Source: Kluyvera intermedia
GTDB lineage: Bacteria > Pseudomonadota > Gammaproteobacteria > Enterobacterales > Enterobacteriaceae
Direction: 5' to 3'
DNA length: 64,000 nucleotides
Assembly (NCBI RefSeq): GCF_034424175.1
Contig: NZ_CP139986.1
Coordinates: forward strand, 1,054,001 to 1,118,000
In this document: one piece after another, positions 9,618 to 19,183 of the stretch
Numbering within the stretch: position 1 is the first letter of the stretch
Layout: each line of letters begins with the position of its first letter
The notes under the pieces: generated by a model
Told to the model about the DNA's origin: nothing
The model's input: the letters and a program-made list of their open reading frames with translations, nothing else
The model's database searches: none
Translations under genes and position numbers: made by a program

Positions 9618-11255
9618 ATGACAACGAACTATATTTTTGTGACCGGCGGGGTCGTATCCTCTCTGGGTAAAGGCATTGCCGCAGCATCCCTGGCAGCCAT
9701 TCTTGAAGCCCGTGGCCTCAACGTGACCATGATGAAACTGGATCCGTACATCAACGTCGATCCAGGTACCATGAGCCCGATCCAACACGGGGAAGTGTTC
9801 GTTACAGAAGACGGCGCTGAAACCGACCTGGACCTGGGTCACTATGAGCGCTTCATCCGTACCAAAATGACTCGCCGTAATAACTTCACTACCGGTCGTA
9901 TTTACTCAGACGTCCTGCGCAAAGAGCGCCGTGGTGACTATCTGGGCGCGACCGTTCAGGTTATCCCGCACATCACTAACGCGATTAAAGAGCGCGTACT
10001 GGCCGGTGGCGAAGGCCACGACGTGGTGCTGGTTGAAATCGGCGGTACCGTCGGTGACATCGAATCCTTGCCGTTCCTTGAAGCAATTCGTCAGTTGGCC
10101 GTGGATATTGGTCGTGAACACGCGCTGTTCATGCACCTGACTCTGGTGCCTTACCTGGCTGCGGCGGGCGAAGTCAAAACCAAACCCACTCAGCACTCTG
10201 TAAAAGAGCTGCTGTCCATCGGTATCCAGCCAGATATCCTGGTTTGTCGTTCCGATCGTGCGATTCCAGCCAACGAACGTGCAAAAATTGCATTGTTCTG
10301 TAACGTGCCAGAAAAAGCCGTTATTTCAATGAAAGACGTCGATTCCATTTATAAAATTCCAGGCCTGTTGAAATCTCAGGGGCTGGACGATTATATTTGT
10401 AAACGATTCAGCTTGAACTGCCCGGAAGCGAATCTGTCCGAATGGGAACAGGTTATCTATCAGGAAGCGAACCCGGGTGGTGAAGTCACCATTGGTATGG
10501 TCGGCAAGTACATTGAACTGCCAGATGCCTACAAATCGGTGATTGAAGCGCTTAAGCACGGCGGCCTGAAAAACCGTGTGAGCGTGAATATTAAACTTAT
10601 CGACTCGCAGGATGTCGAAACGCGTGGCGTCGAAATTCTGAAAGATTTGGATGCTATCCTGATCCCTGGCGGCTTCGGCTACCGTGGTGTAGAAGGTAAA
10701 ATCGCGACGGCACGCTTTGCGCGTGAAAACAAAATTCCTTATCTGGGTATCTGCCTGGGTATGCAGGTTGCGCTGATTGAGTTTGCGCGCAACGTTGCGG
10801 GGATGGACAACGCCAACTCTACGGAATTTGTGCCAGACTGTAAGTACCCGGTTGTGGCGCTCATTACCGAATGGCGTGATGAAGAAGGCAATGTCGAAGT
10901 TCGTAACGATTCAAGCGACCTCGGCGGCACCATGCGCCTTGGCGCACAGCAGTGCCAACTGGGCGATGACAGCCTGGTACGCCAGCTGTACGGCGAACCA
11001 ACCATTGTTGAACGTCACCGTCACCGCTATGAAGTCAACAACATGTTGTTGAAACAGATTGAAGCTGCAGGTCTGCGTGTTGCGGGCCGTTCCGGTGATG
11101 ATCAGTTGGTCGAGATCATCGAAGTTCCGAATCACCCGTGGTTCGTTGCTTGTCAGTTCCACCCGGAGTTTACTTCCACGCCGCGTGATGGGCATCCGCT
11201 GTTTGCAGGCTTTGTGAAAGCCGCAAGCGAGTACCAGAAGCGTCAAGCGAAGTAA
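9618..11255 (+). CDS. pyrG: CTP synthase
   Basis: Converts UTP to CTP with ATP and glutamine, the last step of pyrimidine nucleotide synthesis. The 545 residues (identical length to E. coli) show the N-terminal amidoligase domain (FVTGGVVSSLGKGIAAASL) and a C-terminal class I glutamine amidotransferase with nucleophile GICLGMQ near residue 379 and the His/Glu pair in CQFHPEF near 515. It is preceded by a 223-base intergenic stretch with no gene and is followed by eno 79 bases on, the conserved pyrG-eno pair. Confidence 0.98.
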   Translation: MTTNYIFVTGGVVSSLGKGIAAASLAAILEARGLNVTMMKLDPYINVDPGTMSPIQHGEVFVTEDGAETDLDLGHYERFIRTKMTRRNNFTTGRIYSDVLRKERRGDYLGATVQVIPHITNAIKERVLAGGEGHDVVLVEIGGTVGDIESLPFLEAIRQLAVDIGREHALFMHLTLVPYLAAAGEVKTKPTQHSVKELLSIGIQPDILVCRSDRAIPANERAKIALFCNVPEKAVISMKDVDSIYKIPGLLKSQGLDDYICKRFSLNCPEANLSEWEQVIYQEANPGGEVTIGMVGKYIELPDAYKSVIEALKHGGLKNRVSVNIKLIDSQDVETRGVEILKDLDAILIPGGFGYRGVEGKIATARFARENKIPYLGICLGMQVALIEFARNVAGMDNANSTEFVPDCKYPVVALITEWRDEEGNVEVRNDSSDLGGTMRLGAQQCQLGDDSLVRQLYGEPTIVERHRHRYEVNNMLLKQIEAAGLRVAGRSGDDQLVEIIEVPNHPWFVACQFHPEFTSTPRDGHPLFAGFVKAASEYQKRQAK

Positions 11256-11271
11256 GAAAAGTTAGAACGGC

Positions 11272-11295
11272 AGCGCCCCACGAGGGGCGTTGTTT
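11272..11295 (+). terminator. Weak hairpin between pyrG and eno
   Basis: Arms CGCCCC (11274-11279) and GGGGCG (11284-11289) with an ACGA loop, then TTGTTT. It may act as a partial terminator or attenuator ahead of eno. The T-run is interrupted, so full termination is doubtful. Confidence 0.5.
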
Positions 11296-11334
11296 GTCTG
11301 GAGTTTTAGTTTAACTTGTACTGAGGAAAACCTA

Positions 11335-12633
11335 ATGTCCAAAATCGTTAAAATCATCGGTCGTGAAATCATCGACTCCCGTGGTAACCCGACTGTTGAA
11401 GCTGAAGTTCACCTGGAAGGTGGTTTCGTTGGTATGGCTGCTGCTCCATCAGGTGCTTCTACTGGTTCCCGTGAAGCACTGGAACTGCGCGATGGTGACA
11501 AATCCCGTTTCATGGGTAAAGGCGTACTGAAAGCAGTTGGCGCTGTTAACGGCCCAATCGCTCAGGCTCTGCTGGGTAAAGATGCTAAAGATCAGGCTGG
11601 CATCGACAAGATCATGATCGATCTGGACGGTACTGAAAATAAATCTAACTTCGGTGCTAACGCCATTCTGGCTGTGTCCCTGGCTAACGCCAAAGCAGCA
11701 GCGGCTTCTAAAGGCCTGCCACTGTACGCACACATCGCTGAACTGAACGGCACCCCAGGCAAATACTCTATGCCGGTTCCGATGATGAACATCATCAACG
11801 GCGGTGAGCACGCTGATAACAACGTCGACATCCAGGAATTTATGATTCAGCCAGTTGGCGCTAAATCCCTGAAAGAAGCCGTACGTATGGGTTCTGAAGT
11901 GTTCCACAACCTGGCTAAAGTTCTGAAAGCTAAAGGTATGAACACTGCAGTTGGTGACGAAGGTGGCTACGCGCCAAACCTGGGTTCTAACGCTGAAGCT
12001 CTGGCTGTTATCGCTGAAGCTGTTAAAGCTGCTGGCTACGAGCTGGGCAAAGACATCACCCTGGCGATGGACTGTGCAGCATCTGAATTCTACAAAGACG
12101 GTAAATACGTTCTGGCTGGCGAAGGCAACAAAGCGTTCACCTCCGAAGAATTCACTCACTTCCTGGAAGACCTGACCAAACAGTACCCAATCGTCTCCAT
12201 CGAAGATGGCCTGGACGAGTCTGACTGGGATGGTTTCGCATACCAGACCAAAGTACTGGGCGACAAAATCCAGCTGGTTGGTGACGATCTGTTCGTAACC
12301 AACACCAAGATCCTGAAAGAAGGCATCGACAAAGGCATCGTTAACTCCATCCTGATCAAATTCAACCAGATCGGTTCTCTGACCGAAACTCTGGCTGCGA
12401 TCAAAATGGCGAAAGACGCTGGCTACACCGCTGTCATCTCTCACCGTTCTGGCGAAACTGAAGACGCAACTATCGCTGACCTGGCGGTAGGTACTGCTGC
12501 AGGCCAGATCAAAACTGGTTCTATGAGCCGTTCTGACCGCGTTGCTAAATACAACCAGCTGATTCGTATCGAAGAAGCGCTGGGTGCACAGGCTCCGTAC
12601 AACGGTCTGAAAGAGATCAAAGGTCAGGCGTAA
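11335..12633 (+). CDS. eno: Enolase
   Basis: Interconverts 2-phosphoglycerate and phosphoenolpyruvate in glycolysis, and is a structural part of the RNA degradosome through RNase E. The 432 residues match the E. coli protein closely: GASTGSREALELRD near the N terminus, catalytic GDEGGYAPN, DDLFVTN, the signature ILIKFNQIGSLTET and SHRSGETED. The start at 11335 follows TGAGGAAAA. Codon use is strongly biased to preferred codons (CTG, GGT, AAA, GAA), as expected for one of the most abundant proteins. Confidence 0.99.
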   Translation: MSKIVKIIGREIIDSRGNPTVEAEVHLEGGFVGMAAAPSGASTGSREALELRDGDKSRFMGKGVLKAVGAVNGPIAQALLGKDAKDQAGIDKIMIDLDGTENKSNFGANAILAVSLANAKAAAASKGLPLYAHIAELNGTPGKYSMPVPMMNIINGGEHADNNVDIQEFMIQPVGAKSLKEAVRMGSEVFHNLAKVLKAKGMNTAVGDEGGYAPNLGSNAEALAVIAEAVKAAGYELGKDITLAMDCAASEFYKDGKYVLAGEGNKAFTSEEFTHFLEDLTKQYPIVSIEDGLDESDWDGFAYQTKVLGDKIQLVGDDLFVTNTKILKEGIDKGIVNSILIKFNQIGSLTETLAAIKMAKDAGYTAVISHRSGETEDATIADLAVGTAAGQIKTGSMSRSDRVAKYNQLIRIEEALGAQAPYNGLKEIKGQA

Positions 12634-12658
12634 GCCTGTTCTTGCTTTGATTTGAAAA

Positions 12659-12686
12659 TGCCAGCCTTCGGGCTGGCATTTTTTTT
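12659..12686 (+). terminator. Intrinsic terminator of eno
   Basis: Perfect 8-bp stem TGCCAGCC / GGCTGGCA with a stable TTCG tetraloop followed by eight T residues, 25 bases after the eno stop codon. Confidence 0.95.
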
Positions 12687-12825
12687 AGCGTGGTTTAAAT
12701 AAGCTTATCCAGCAGTAATACAATCAACAGTCCTACCCCTGGGTTTACAACTGAGCAAGAAGTGCGAGGGATCGTTGGCGCGAAATATGCAATAATAACG
12801 GTTTACCACTACTGAAGAGTTGATG

Positions 12826-13497
12826 ATGCAGTACCCGATTAATGAAATGTTCCAGACCTTACAAGGTGAAGGTTACTTTACCGGCGTCCCCGCCATTTTT
12901 ATTCGTTTACAGGGATGCCCAGTGGGCTGTGCCTGGTGTGATACCAAACATACCTGGGAGAAGCTTGAGGATCGGGAAATTTCTCTGTTCAGTATCCTGG
13001 CAAAAACCAAAGAAAGCGACAAATGGGGTGCGGCGAGCAGTGAAGATCTGCTGGCGATTATTGGTCGTCAGGGATGGACCGCTCGACATGTGGTAATTAC
13101 CGGCGGTGAGCCATGTATCCACGATTTAACCCCGCTGACGACGCTGCTGGAGCAAAATGGCTACAGCTGTCAGATTGAAACTAGCGGCACTCATGAAGTG
13201 CTTTGCAGCCATAACACCTGGGTCACCGTATCGCCGAAGGTGAATATGCGCGGTGGCTATGATGTGTTGTCACAGGCGCTGGTTCGTGCTGATGAAATTA
13301 AGCATCCGGTAGGCCGTATGCGTGACATTGAAGCGCTGGACGAGCTGCTTGAGACGCTCTCCGACGATAAGCCACGTATTATTGCGTTGCAGCCTATCAG
13401 TCAGAAAGAGGACGCCACGCGTCTGTGCATTGAAACCTGTATCGCACGCAACTGGCGTTTGTCGATGCAGACGCATAAGTATCTGAATATCGCGTAA
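12826..13497 (+). CDS. queE: 7-carboxy-7-deazaguanine synthase
   Basis: Radical-SAM enzyme that rearranges 6-carboxy-5,6,7,8-tetrahydropterin to 7-carboxy-7-deazaguanine, a step of queuosine synthesis directly after QueD. The 223 residues carry the cluster motif C-x3-C-x2-C in GCPVGCAWCDTKHTW, and VVITGGEPCIHD for SAM binding. The ATG at 12826 (MQYPINEMFQTLQGEG) gives the family length; an ATG one codon upstream is equally in frame. In E. coli queE and queD are also near neighbours. Confidence 0.96.
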   Translation: MQYPINEMFQTLQGEGYFTGVPAIFIRLQGCPVGCAWCDTKHTWEKLEDREISLFSILAKTKESDKWGAASSEDLLAIIGRQGWTARHVVITGGEPCIHDLTPLTTLLEQNGYSCQIETSGTHEVLCSHNTWVTVSPKVNMRGGYDVLSQALVRADEIKHPVGRMRDIEALDELLETLSDDKPRIIALQPISQKEDATRLCIETCIARNWRLSMQTHKYLNIA

Positions 13498-13498
13498 T

Positions 13499-13577
13499 CC
13501 CGGCCTCGCTTCGCTAGGCCGGGCTTGATACCAAAACCGTAGCCCGGGCAAGGCGCATCGCGCCGCCCCCGGGGAAG
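13499..13577. repeat. REP-like palindromic pair
   Basis: GC-rich palindromes between convergent queE and agp: CCCGGCCTCGC with CTAGGCCGGG, then GTAGCCCGGGCAAGGCG and GCCCCCGGGG. It has the composition and layout of the REP/BIME family and probably serves as the shared transcript end. Confidence 0.7.
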
Positions 13578-13581
13578 CCTG

Positions 13582-14823
13582 CTATTTTGCCGCCTCGTTC
13601 ATCACCTTCGAGAACGTTTCCATCGGGCAGAAGCCATTAGCATCAACCGGGCAACCTTTTAGCGCCAGCGTAACGCGCTGCGGTGGCGTTTTCAGGGTTA
13701 ACGTTTCAGCATTGCGCAGCTGATCGGCACTTTGATAAACGTACTCAATCTTCATTAAATCCCGATTATCTTTCCCATCATGCCAGCGCTGGAACACAAT
13801 TTTGCCACCGATTGGCGTGCGCTCATATTGTCCCGGCAGCGTATAGGCATCGAAGTCCAGTGCTTTAAGCAGTGAAGCTATATTTGAATCATGCCCAACC
13901 AGCACGGTAATTTTCGGCGTTTTTGTCGCCTCGGTGACCAGCGCATTATCGATATATTTCACCAGTGGTTTTGCCACGTTGCGTGCCACTTCTGATGAGG
14001 TGAAAAGGCTATCCTGATAGCCATTTTTCAACTGCGACAACACGCGCCACTGTTGGTCGGTTTTAATTTCTCCCCACGCCACCTTATCGAGCGGGAACCC
14101 TTCGTAATATTGCAGCGTAAAAGCATCGACCAGCGAATTACCGATAGCCAGTGGCCCTTTTACGCCGGGTTCCTTCTGATAGTTGGCGCTAAAGTTATCT
14201 TTGGCATCGCTCAGCGAACATTGTTGCTTCTCTTTACAGGCTGGGGAGTTTTGATAGTCGACAATCTGTGACAGCAGCTTGTAGCTCTCATCGAGCTGTT
14301 TACCCTGTCGTTCTTTCTCCATTGCCTGTACCGCTTTCTCGCGGAAAGTCGCCGATTCATCAGTGATCACCGGGTTAAATGTGGGGTCCATCGTCCCCAT
14401 TTTGTCCTGGTGATGAACAACGATATCGCAGCCCGGGAACGCGCCGGTGATAAAGAACTGGGCGGTGGCGACGGTACGTTGCAGGCTATTGGCATAGGTG
14501 TAGACCGTTTCCGGTGCCGGGCATTCGCCGCTGGTCACCAACCCCTGCTGTGCCAGCCATTCGCGCATATAGTGGCCCATATACACTTCCAGCACGCCGC
14601 CTTTGGTGGTCAATTGGCCGCCCGGGACATCCCATTCAGGCCAGGTATTGGGGGTTGATTGTTGCAGCACGCTACCGTTGGTTGCCAGCGGGGCGCGGAG
14701 GTTATGGCGACTCATCATCAGCACCTGCTGAAGTTGATACCCTTCCGGTGGGGTTTGCGCCTGAGCGGCACTGGAGAGTAATAACAATGCGGGCAGTACC
14801 GCCGCGAAAAGCGTTTTCTTCAT
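13582..14823 (-). CDS. agp: Periplasmic glucose-1-phosphatase
   Basis: Secreted histidine acid phosphatase that releases glucose from glucose-1-phosphate in the periplasm; relatives also attack one phosphate of phytate. The 413 residues equal the length of E. coli Agp. A signal peptide with cleavage after AQA is evident (MKKTLFAAVLPALLLLSS). The catalytic motif RHNLRAPL near residue 40 has Asn where phytases have Gly (RHGxRxP), which is the hallmark of Agp, and the proton-donor HD pair is in VGHDSNIA. Start 14823 gives the signal peptide directly; an upstream start would hide it. In E. coli K-12 agp is far away beside wrbA, so the queE-queD position is unusual. It could be a relocated agp or a second copy. 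Confidence 0.93.
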   Translation of the reverse strand: MKKTLFAAVLPALLLLSSAAQAQTPPEGYQLQQVLMMSRHNLRAPLATNGSVLQQSTPNTWPEWDVPGGQLTTKGGVLEVYMGHYMREWLAQQGLVTSGECPAPETVYTYANSLQRTVATAQFFITGAFPGCDIVVHHQDKMGTMDPTFNPVITDESATFREKAVQAMEKERQGKQLDESYKLLSQIVDYQNSPACKEKQQCSLSDAKDNFSANYQKEPGVKGPLAIGNSLVDAFTLQYYEGFPLDKVAWGEIKTDQQWRVLSQLKNGYQDSLFTSSEVARNVAKPLVKYIDNALVTEATKTPKITVLVGHDSNIASLLKALDFDAYTLPGQYERTPIGGKIVFQRWHDGKDNRDLMKIEYVYQSADQLRNAETLTLKTPPQRVTLALKGCPVDANGFCPMETFSKVMNEAAK

Positions 14824-14988
14824 CCCTATTTCCTCATTATGTATTGACCAACCAAATGAGTTTGGCACAACTGCACGCTTTTTCCGGGGGATGCGCCGCA
14901 TTATGAAAAATCAGGGAAATGAATGTGATAGTGGAAAATAAGAAAGGGCAGGGAAGACCTTGATTGGCCTCCCCGCATGCGGGCGGAA

Positions 14989-15354
14989 TTATTCGCCGCG
15001 GTAAACGCAGCCTGCCGTGCAGGTTTCTTTAATCATCACGGCGCTCAGCAGTGGAACAACCGGCTTAATCTGTTCCCAGATCCAGCGTGACAAGACTTCG
15101 CTGGTCGGGTTTTCTAACCCCGGGATATCATTCAGATAGTAGTGATCAAGGCGATCGTAGGTTGGCTTGAACGCGGCCTTCAGTTCGGCGAAATCCATAA
15201 TCCAGCCAGTATGGGGATCAACATCACCGGTAATCTCAAGACGCACCATGAACGAGTGACCGTGCAGACGCCCGCATTTATGTCCTTCCGGTACGTGCGG
15301 CAGGTGGTGGGCGGCTTCGAAGGTGAAATCTTTAAACAGTGTGGTGGACATCAT
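14989..15354 (-). CDS. queD: 6-carboxytetrahydropterin synthase
   Basis: Converts 7,8-dihydroneopterin triphosphate to 6-carboxytetrahydropterin, an early queuosine step whose product is the QueE substrate. The 121 residues show zinc ligands in FEAAHHLP and GRLHGHSF, the catalytic Cys in GHKCGRLHGH, and the C-terminal KETCTAGCVYRGE. Start 15354 (MMSTTLFKDF) matches the E. coli form. It is transcribed away from cysJ. Confidence 0.97.
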   Translation of the reverse strand: MMSTTLFKDFTFEAAHHLPHVPEGHKCGRLHGHSFMVRLEITGDVDPHTGWIMDFAELKAAFKPTYDRLDHYYLNDIPGLENPTSEVLSRWIWEQIKPVVPLLSAVMIKETCTAGCVYRGE

Positions 15355-15659
15355 GAACTCTCAGTATTGCGGAAAAAAACGCCGCATAGTAACGGAAAGC
15401 ACATTTTTCTGCATTAACTAAAACGGTCAAATAGCCAATGAGTACGAAAAATGCTCATGATGATAATTATTTCTTAACTATATCAATAAGTTATTCAATC
15501 TGTTTTATTGCTATTAACTACCAGGAAAAGAGGTTAGTCCATTTGGTTATTTGATATTTCTATCACTTCTTTAATTGTTATTATCGTCGTCGTTAACCTT
15601 ACATTCAGTTTTGTTTTTCCTGATTTGAAAACAGCTTTGCTACTGGAACATAACGACGC
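15355..15659. promoter_or_regulatory. AT-rich queD-cysJ divergent control region
   Basis: This 305-base gap holds no credible gene. It is clearly AT-rich (for example TGATAATTATTTCTTAACTA near 15459-15478) and separates divergent queD and cysJ. In enterics the activator CysB binds here with N-acetylserine to switch on cysJIH; I see no site sharp enough to give exact borders. Confidence 0.6.
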
Positions 15660-17462
15660 ATGACAACACAGTCTCCCCCTCAAGCTTTGCTTCCGCTCAA
15701 TACGGAACAGCTAGCTCGCCTTCAGGCGGCAACCACGGATTTAACACCCACCCAGCTTGCCTGGGTATCTGGCTATTTTTGGGGCGTGCTTAACCAGCAG
15801 CCCGGAACGGCGGCGTTAACGCCTGCGCCCGTTGCCGCAGAGGCGCCGACCATCACGCTTATCTCCGCATCGCAAACGGGTAATGCCCGCCGCGTCGCTG
15901 AAGCGCTACGTGATGACCTGCTGGCCGCAAAACTGAACGTGAACCTGGTGAATGCCGGGGATTATAAATTCAAACAAATCGCGTCGGAAAAACTGCTGGT
16001 CATCGTGGCGTCCACACAGGGTGAAGGGGAAGCGCCGGAAGAAGCGGTTGCACTGCATAAGTTCTTGTTCTCGAAAAAAGCGCCGAAGCTTACCGACACT
16101 GCCTTTGCGGTATTGGGTCTTGGCGATACCTCTTATGAATTCTTCTGCCAGGCCGGGAAAGACTTCGACAGCAAGCTGGCTGAGTTAGGTGGTGAGCGCC
16201 TTCTCGACCGTGTGGATGCCGATGTGGAATATCAGGCGGCAGCGGTAGAATGGCGTTCACGCCTGGTTGATGTATTAAAAGCGCGTGCTCCGGCAGCGCC
16301 TTCGGTGCAGGCGGTCGCGAGCGGTGCGGTGAATGAAGTTCACACCAGCCCTTATACCAAAGAAGCGCCGCTGGTGGCATCCCTTGCGGTTAACCAAAAG
16401 ATTACCGGCCGCGACTCTGAAAAAGACGTACGCCATATTGAAATCGATCTCGGTGATTCCGGTCTGCGCTATCAGCCGGGCGATGCGCTGGGAGTCTGGT
16501 ATCAAAATGATCCTGAACTGGTCAAAGAGTTAGTTGAACTGCTGTGGTTGAAGGGTACAGAGTCCGTGACGGTTAATGGCAAAAATCTGCCGCTTGCCGA
16601 AGCGCTACAGTGGCATTTCGAGCTGACGGTTAACACCGCCAACATTGTCGAAAACTATGCCACCCTGACCCGTAGTGAATCTCTGTTGCCGCTGGTGGGT
16701 GACAAGGCGCAGCTACAACATTATGCCGCGACCACGCCAATCGTCGATATGGTGCGTTTCTCTCCGGCACAGCTGGAGGCTGAAGTGTTAATCGGTCTGC
16801 TGCGTCCACTGACGCCGCGCCTGTACTCCATTGCTTCTTCGCAGGCTGAAGTGGAAAGTGAAGTGCACGTGACCGTCGGTGTGGTTCGCTATGACATCGA
16901 AGGCCGTACCCGTGCCGGTGGCGCTTCAAGCTTCCTGGCGGAGCGTGTGGAAGAAGACGGCGAAGTGCGTGTGTTTATCGAGCATAACGATAACTTCCGC
17001 CTGCCGGCCAACCCACAGACGCCGGTGATTATGATTGGCCCGGGCACCGGTATCGCACCGTTCCGCGCCTTTATGCAGCAGCGTGCTGCCGATGGTGCAG
17101 AAGGGAAAAACTGGCTGTTCTTCGGCAACCCGCACTTCACCGAAGATTTCCTCTATCAGGTGGAGTGGCAGCGTTACGTGAAGGAAGGCGTGCTGAGTCG
17201 TATTGATATGGCCTGGTCTCGCGATCAAAAAGAAAAAGTCTACGTACAAGACAAACTGCGCGAACAGGGCGTGGAACTGTGGCGCTGGATTAATGACGGT
17301 GCCCATATTTATGTCTGCGGCGACGCCAATCGCATGGCGAAAGACGTTGAGCAGGTATTGCTGGAAGTGATTGCTGAATTCGGTGCAATGGACATTGAAT
17401 CGGCGGATGAATTTTTAAGTGAGCTGCGCGTTGAGCGCCGTTATCAGCGAGATGTCTACTAA
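15660..17462 (+). CDS. cysJ: Sulfite reductase, flavoprotein (alpha) subunit
   Basis: Carries electrons from NADPH through FAD and FMN to the CysI hemoprotein, which reduces sulfite to sulfide for cysteine synthesis. The 600 residues (599 in E. coli) have an N-terminal flavodoxin domain (ISASQTGNARRVAE; STQGEGEAPEEA; LGLGDTSYEFF), an FAD-binding region with RLYSIASS, and a NADP-binding end (GPGTGIAPFRAF, YVCGDANRMAKDV) finishing with RYQRDVY. The stop codon overlaps the cysI start by one base, so translation is probably coupled. Confidence 0.98.
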   Translation: MTTQSPPQALLPLNTEQLARLQAATTDLTPTQLAWVSGYFWGVLNQQPGTAALTPAPVAAEAPTITLISASQTGNARRVAEALRDDLLAAKLNVNLVNAGDYKFKQIASEKLLVIVASTQGEGEAPEEAVALHKFLFSKKAPKLTDTAFAVLGLGDTSYEFFCQAGKDFDSKLAELGGERLLDRVDADVEYQAAAVEWRSRLVDVLKARAPAAPSVQAVASGAVNEVHTSPYTKEAPLVASLAVNQKITGRDSEKDVRHIEIDLGDSGLRYQPGDALGVWYQNDPELVKELVELLWLKGTESVTVNGKNLPLAEALQWHFELTVNTANIVENYATLTRSESLLPLVGDKAQLQHYAATTPIVDMVRFSPAQLEAEVLIGLLRPLTPRLYSIASSQAEVESEVHVTVGVVRYDIEGRTRAGGASSFLAERVEEDGEVRVFIEHNDNFRLPANPQTPVIMIGPGTGIAPFRAFMQQRAADGAEGKNWLFFGNPHFTEDFLYQVEWQRYVKEGVLSRIDMAWSRDQKEKVYVQDKLREQGVELWRWINDGAHIYVCGDANRMAKDVEQVLLEVIAEFGAMDIESADEFLSELRVERRYQRDVY

Positions 17463-19174
17463 TGAGCGAAAAATACCCAGGGCCTTTAGTGGTCGAAGGC
17501 AAACTGACTGACGCCGAGCGCATGAAGCGTGAGAGCAACTTTCTGCGCGGCACTATCGCAGAAGATCTCAATGACGGCCTGACCGGCGGCTTCCATGGCG
17601 ATAACTTCCTGCTGATCCGTTTCCACGGCATGTACCAGCAAGATGACCGCGATATCCGTGCCGAACGTGCCGAGCAGAAGCTTGAGCCACGCCACGCGAT
17701 GCTGCTGCGCTGCCGCCTGCCGGGTGGGGTAATTACCCCAACCCAGTGGAAAGCGATTGATAAATTTGCGGCGGATAACACCATCTACGGCAGTATCCGC
17801 TTGACCAACCGTCAGACATTCCAGTTCCACGGCATTCTGAAAAAGAACGTGAAGCCGGTACACCAGATGTTGCACTCGGTCGGTCTTGATGCACTGGCGA
17901 CCGCCAACGACATGAACCGTAACGTGCTGTGTACCTCTAACCCGTTTGAGTCTGAGCTGCACGCAGAAGCCTACGAGTGGGCGAAGACGATCTCTAAGCA
18001 TCTGCTGCCACGCACGCGTGCTTATGCTGAGATCTGGCTTGATCAGAAAAAAGTCGCCACGACTGACGAAGAACCGATCCTTGGTGCAACTTATCTGCCG
18101 CGTAAGTTCAAAACGACCGTGGTGATACCACCGCAGAATGATATCGATCTGCACGCCAACGACATGAACTTCGTGGCGATTGCCGAAAACGGCAAACTGG
18201 TGGGCTTTAACCTGCTGGTAGGTGGCGGTCTGTCTATCGAGCACGGTAACAAGAAAACCTACGCCCGTACGGCGAGCGAATTTGGCTTCCTGCCGCTGGA
18301 GCACACCCTGGCGGTAGCGGAGGCGGTGGTGACGACCCAGCGCGATTGGGGCAACCGTACCGACCGTAAAAATGCGAAAACTAAATACACCCTTGAGCGC
18401 GTCGGTGTCGAGACGTTCAAAGAAGAAGTTGAACGTCGTGCGGGGATCAAATTCGAACCTATCCGTCCTTACGAATTTACCAGCCGTGGCGACAGAATCG
18501 GTTGGGTGAAAGGGATCGACAACAACTGGCACCTGACGCTGTTTATCGAAAACGGCCGTATTCTTGATTACCCAGGCCGTCCGCTGAAAACCGGTCTGCT
18601 GGAGATCGCGAAGATCCACAACGGCGATTTCCGCATCACCGCGAACCAAAACCTGATTATCGCGGGCGTACCGGAAAGCCAGAAAGCGGCAATTGAGAAA
18701 CTGGCGCATGACCATGGATTGATGAATGCGGTTAAACCGCAGCGCGAAAATTCGATGGCCTGCGTGTCATTCCCGACCTGTCCATTGGCGATGGCTGAAG
18801 CCGAACGCTTCTTACCGTCGTTCACAGATAAAGTTGAAGCGATTCTGGAAAAATACGGGATCCCTGACGAACATATTGTGATGCGCGTGACCGGCTGCCC
18901 GAACGGCTGTGGCCGTGCGATGTTGGCTGAGCTGGGATTGGTGGGGAAAGCACCAGGTCGTTATAACGTGCATCTTGGTGGTAACCGCAGCGGGTCACGG
19001 ATCCCACGGATGTATCGTGAAAATATCACCGAGCCGGAAATTCTCGACTCGATTGACGAACTGGTTGGGCGCTGGGCGAAAGAGCGTGATGCGGGTGAAG
19101 GCTTCGGCGACTTTACGGTGCGTGCGGGCATCATTCGCCCGGTGCTCGATCCAGCCCGGGATTTCTGGGAATAA
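17462..19174 (+). CDS. cysI: Sulfite reductase, hemoprotein (beta) subunit
   Basis: Binds siroheme and a 4Fe-4S cluster and performs the six-electron reduction of sulfite to sulfide. The 570 residues match E. coli in length. The cluster ligands are visible in CVSFPTCPLAMAEAERF and in VTGCPNGCGRAM near residues 434-483, and NRQTFQFHG marks the siroheme-binding repeat. It is the middle gene of cysJIH; the gap to cysH is 168 bases and contains a repeat, larger than the usual spacing. Confidence 0.98.
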   Translation: MSEKYPGPLVVEGKLTDAERMKRESNFLRGTIAEDLNDGLTGGFHGDNFLLIRFHGMYQQDDRDIRAERAEQKLEPRHAMLLRCRLPGGVITPTQWKAIDKFAADNTIYGSIRLTNRQTFQFHGILKKNVKPVHQMLHSVGLDALATANDMNRNVLCTSNPFESELHAEAYEWAKTISKHLLPRTRAYAEIWLDQKKVATTDEEPILGATYLPRKFKTTVVIPPQNDIDLHANDMNFVAIAENGKLVGFNLLVGGGLSIEHGNKKTYARTASEFGFLPLEHTLAVAEAVVTTQRDWGNRTDRKNAKTKYTLERVGVETFKEEVERRAGIKFEPIRPYEFTSRGDRIGWVKGIDNNWHLTLFIENGRILDYPGRPLKTGLLEIAKIHNGDFRITANQNLIIAGVPESQKAAIEKLAHDHGLMNAVKPQRENSMACVSFPTCPLAMAEAERFLPSFTDKVEAILEKYGIPDEHIVMRVTGCPNGCGRAMLAELGLVGKAPGRYNVHLGGNRSGSRIPRMYRENITEPEILDSIDELVGRWAKERDAGEGFGDFTVRAGIIRPVLDPARDFWE

Positions 19175-19183
19175 TACCGTTTC

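Noticed and set aside
11449..12444. Long reverse-strand open frame (331 codons) inside eno
   Set aside because: A shadow of the strongly biased enolase codons; its translation is Phe/Val/Gln-rich without any family pattern and eno is unmistakable.
17486..18715. Reverse-strand open frame of 409 codons inside cysI
   Set aside because: Fully overlaps an intact, conserved gene; the translation has no recognisable motif.
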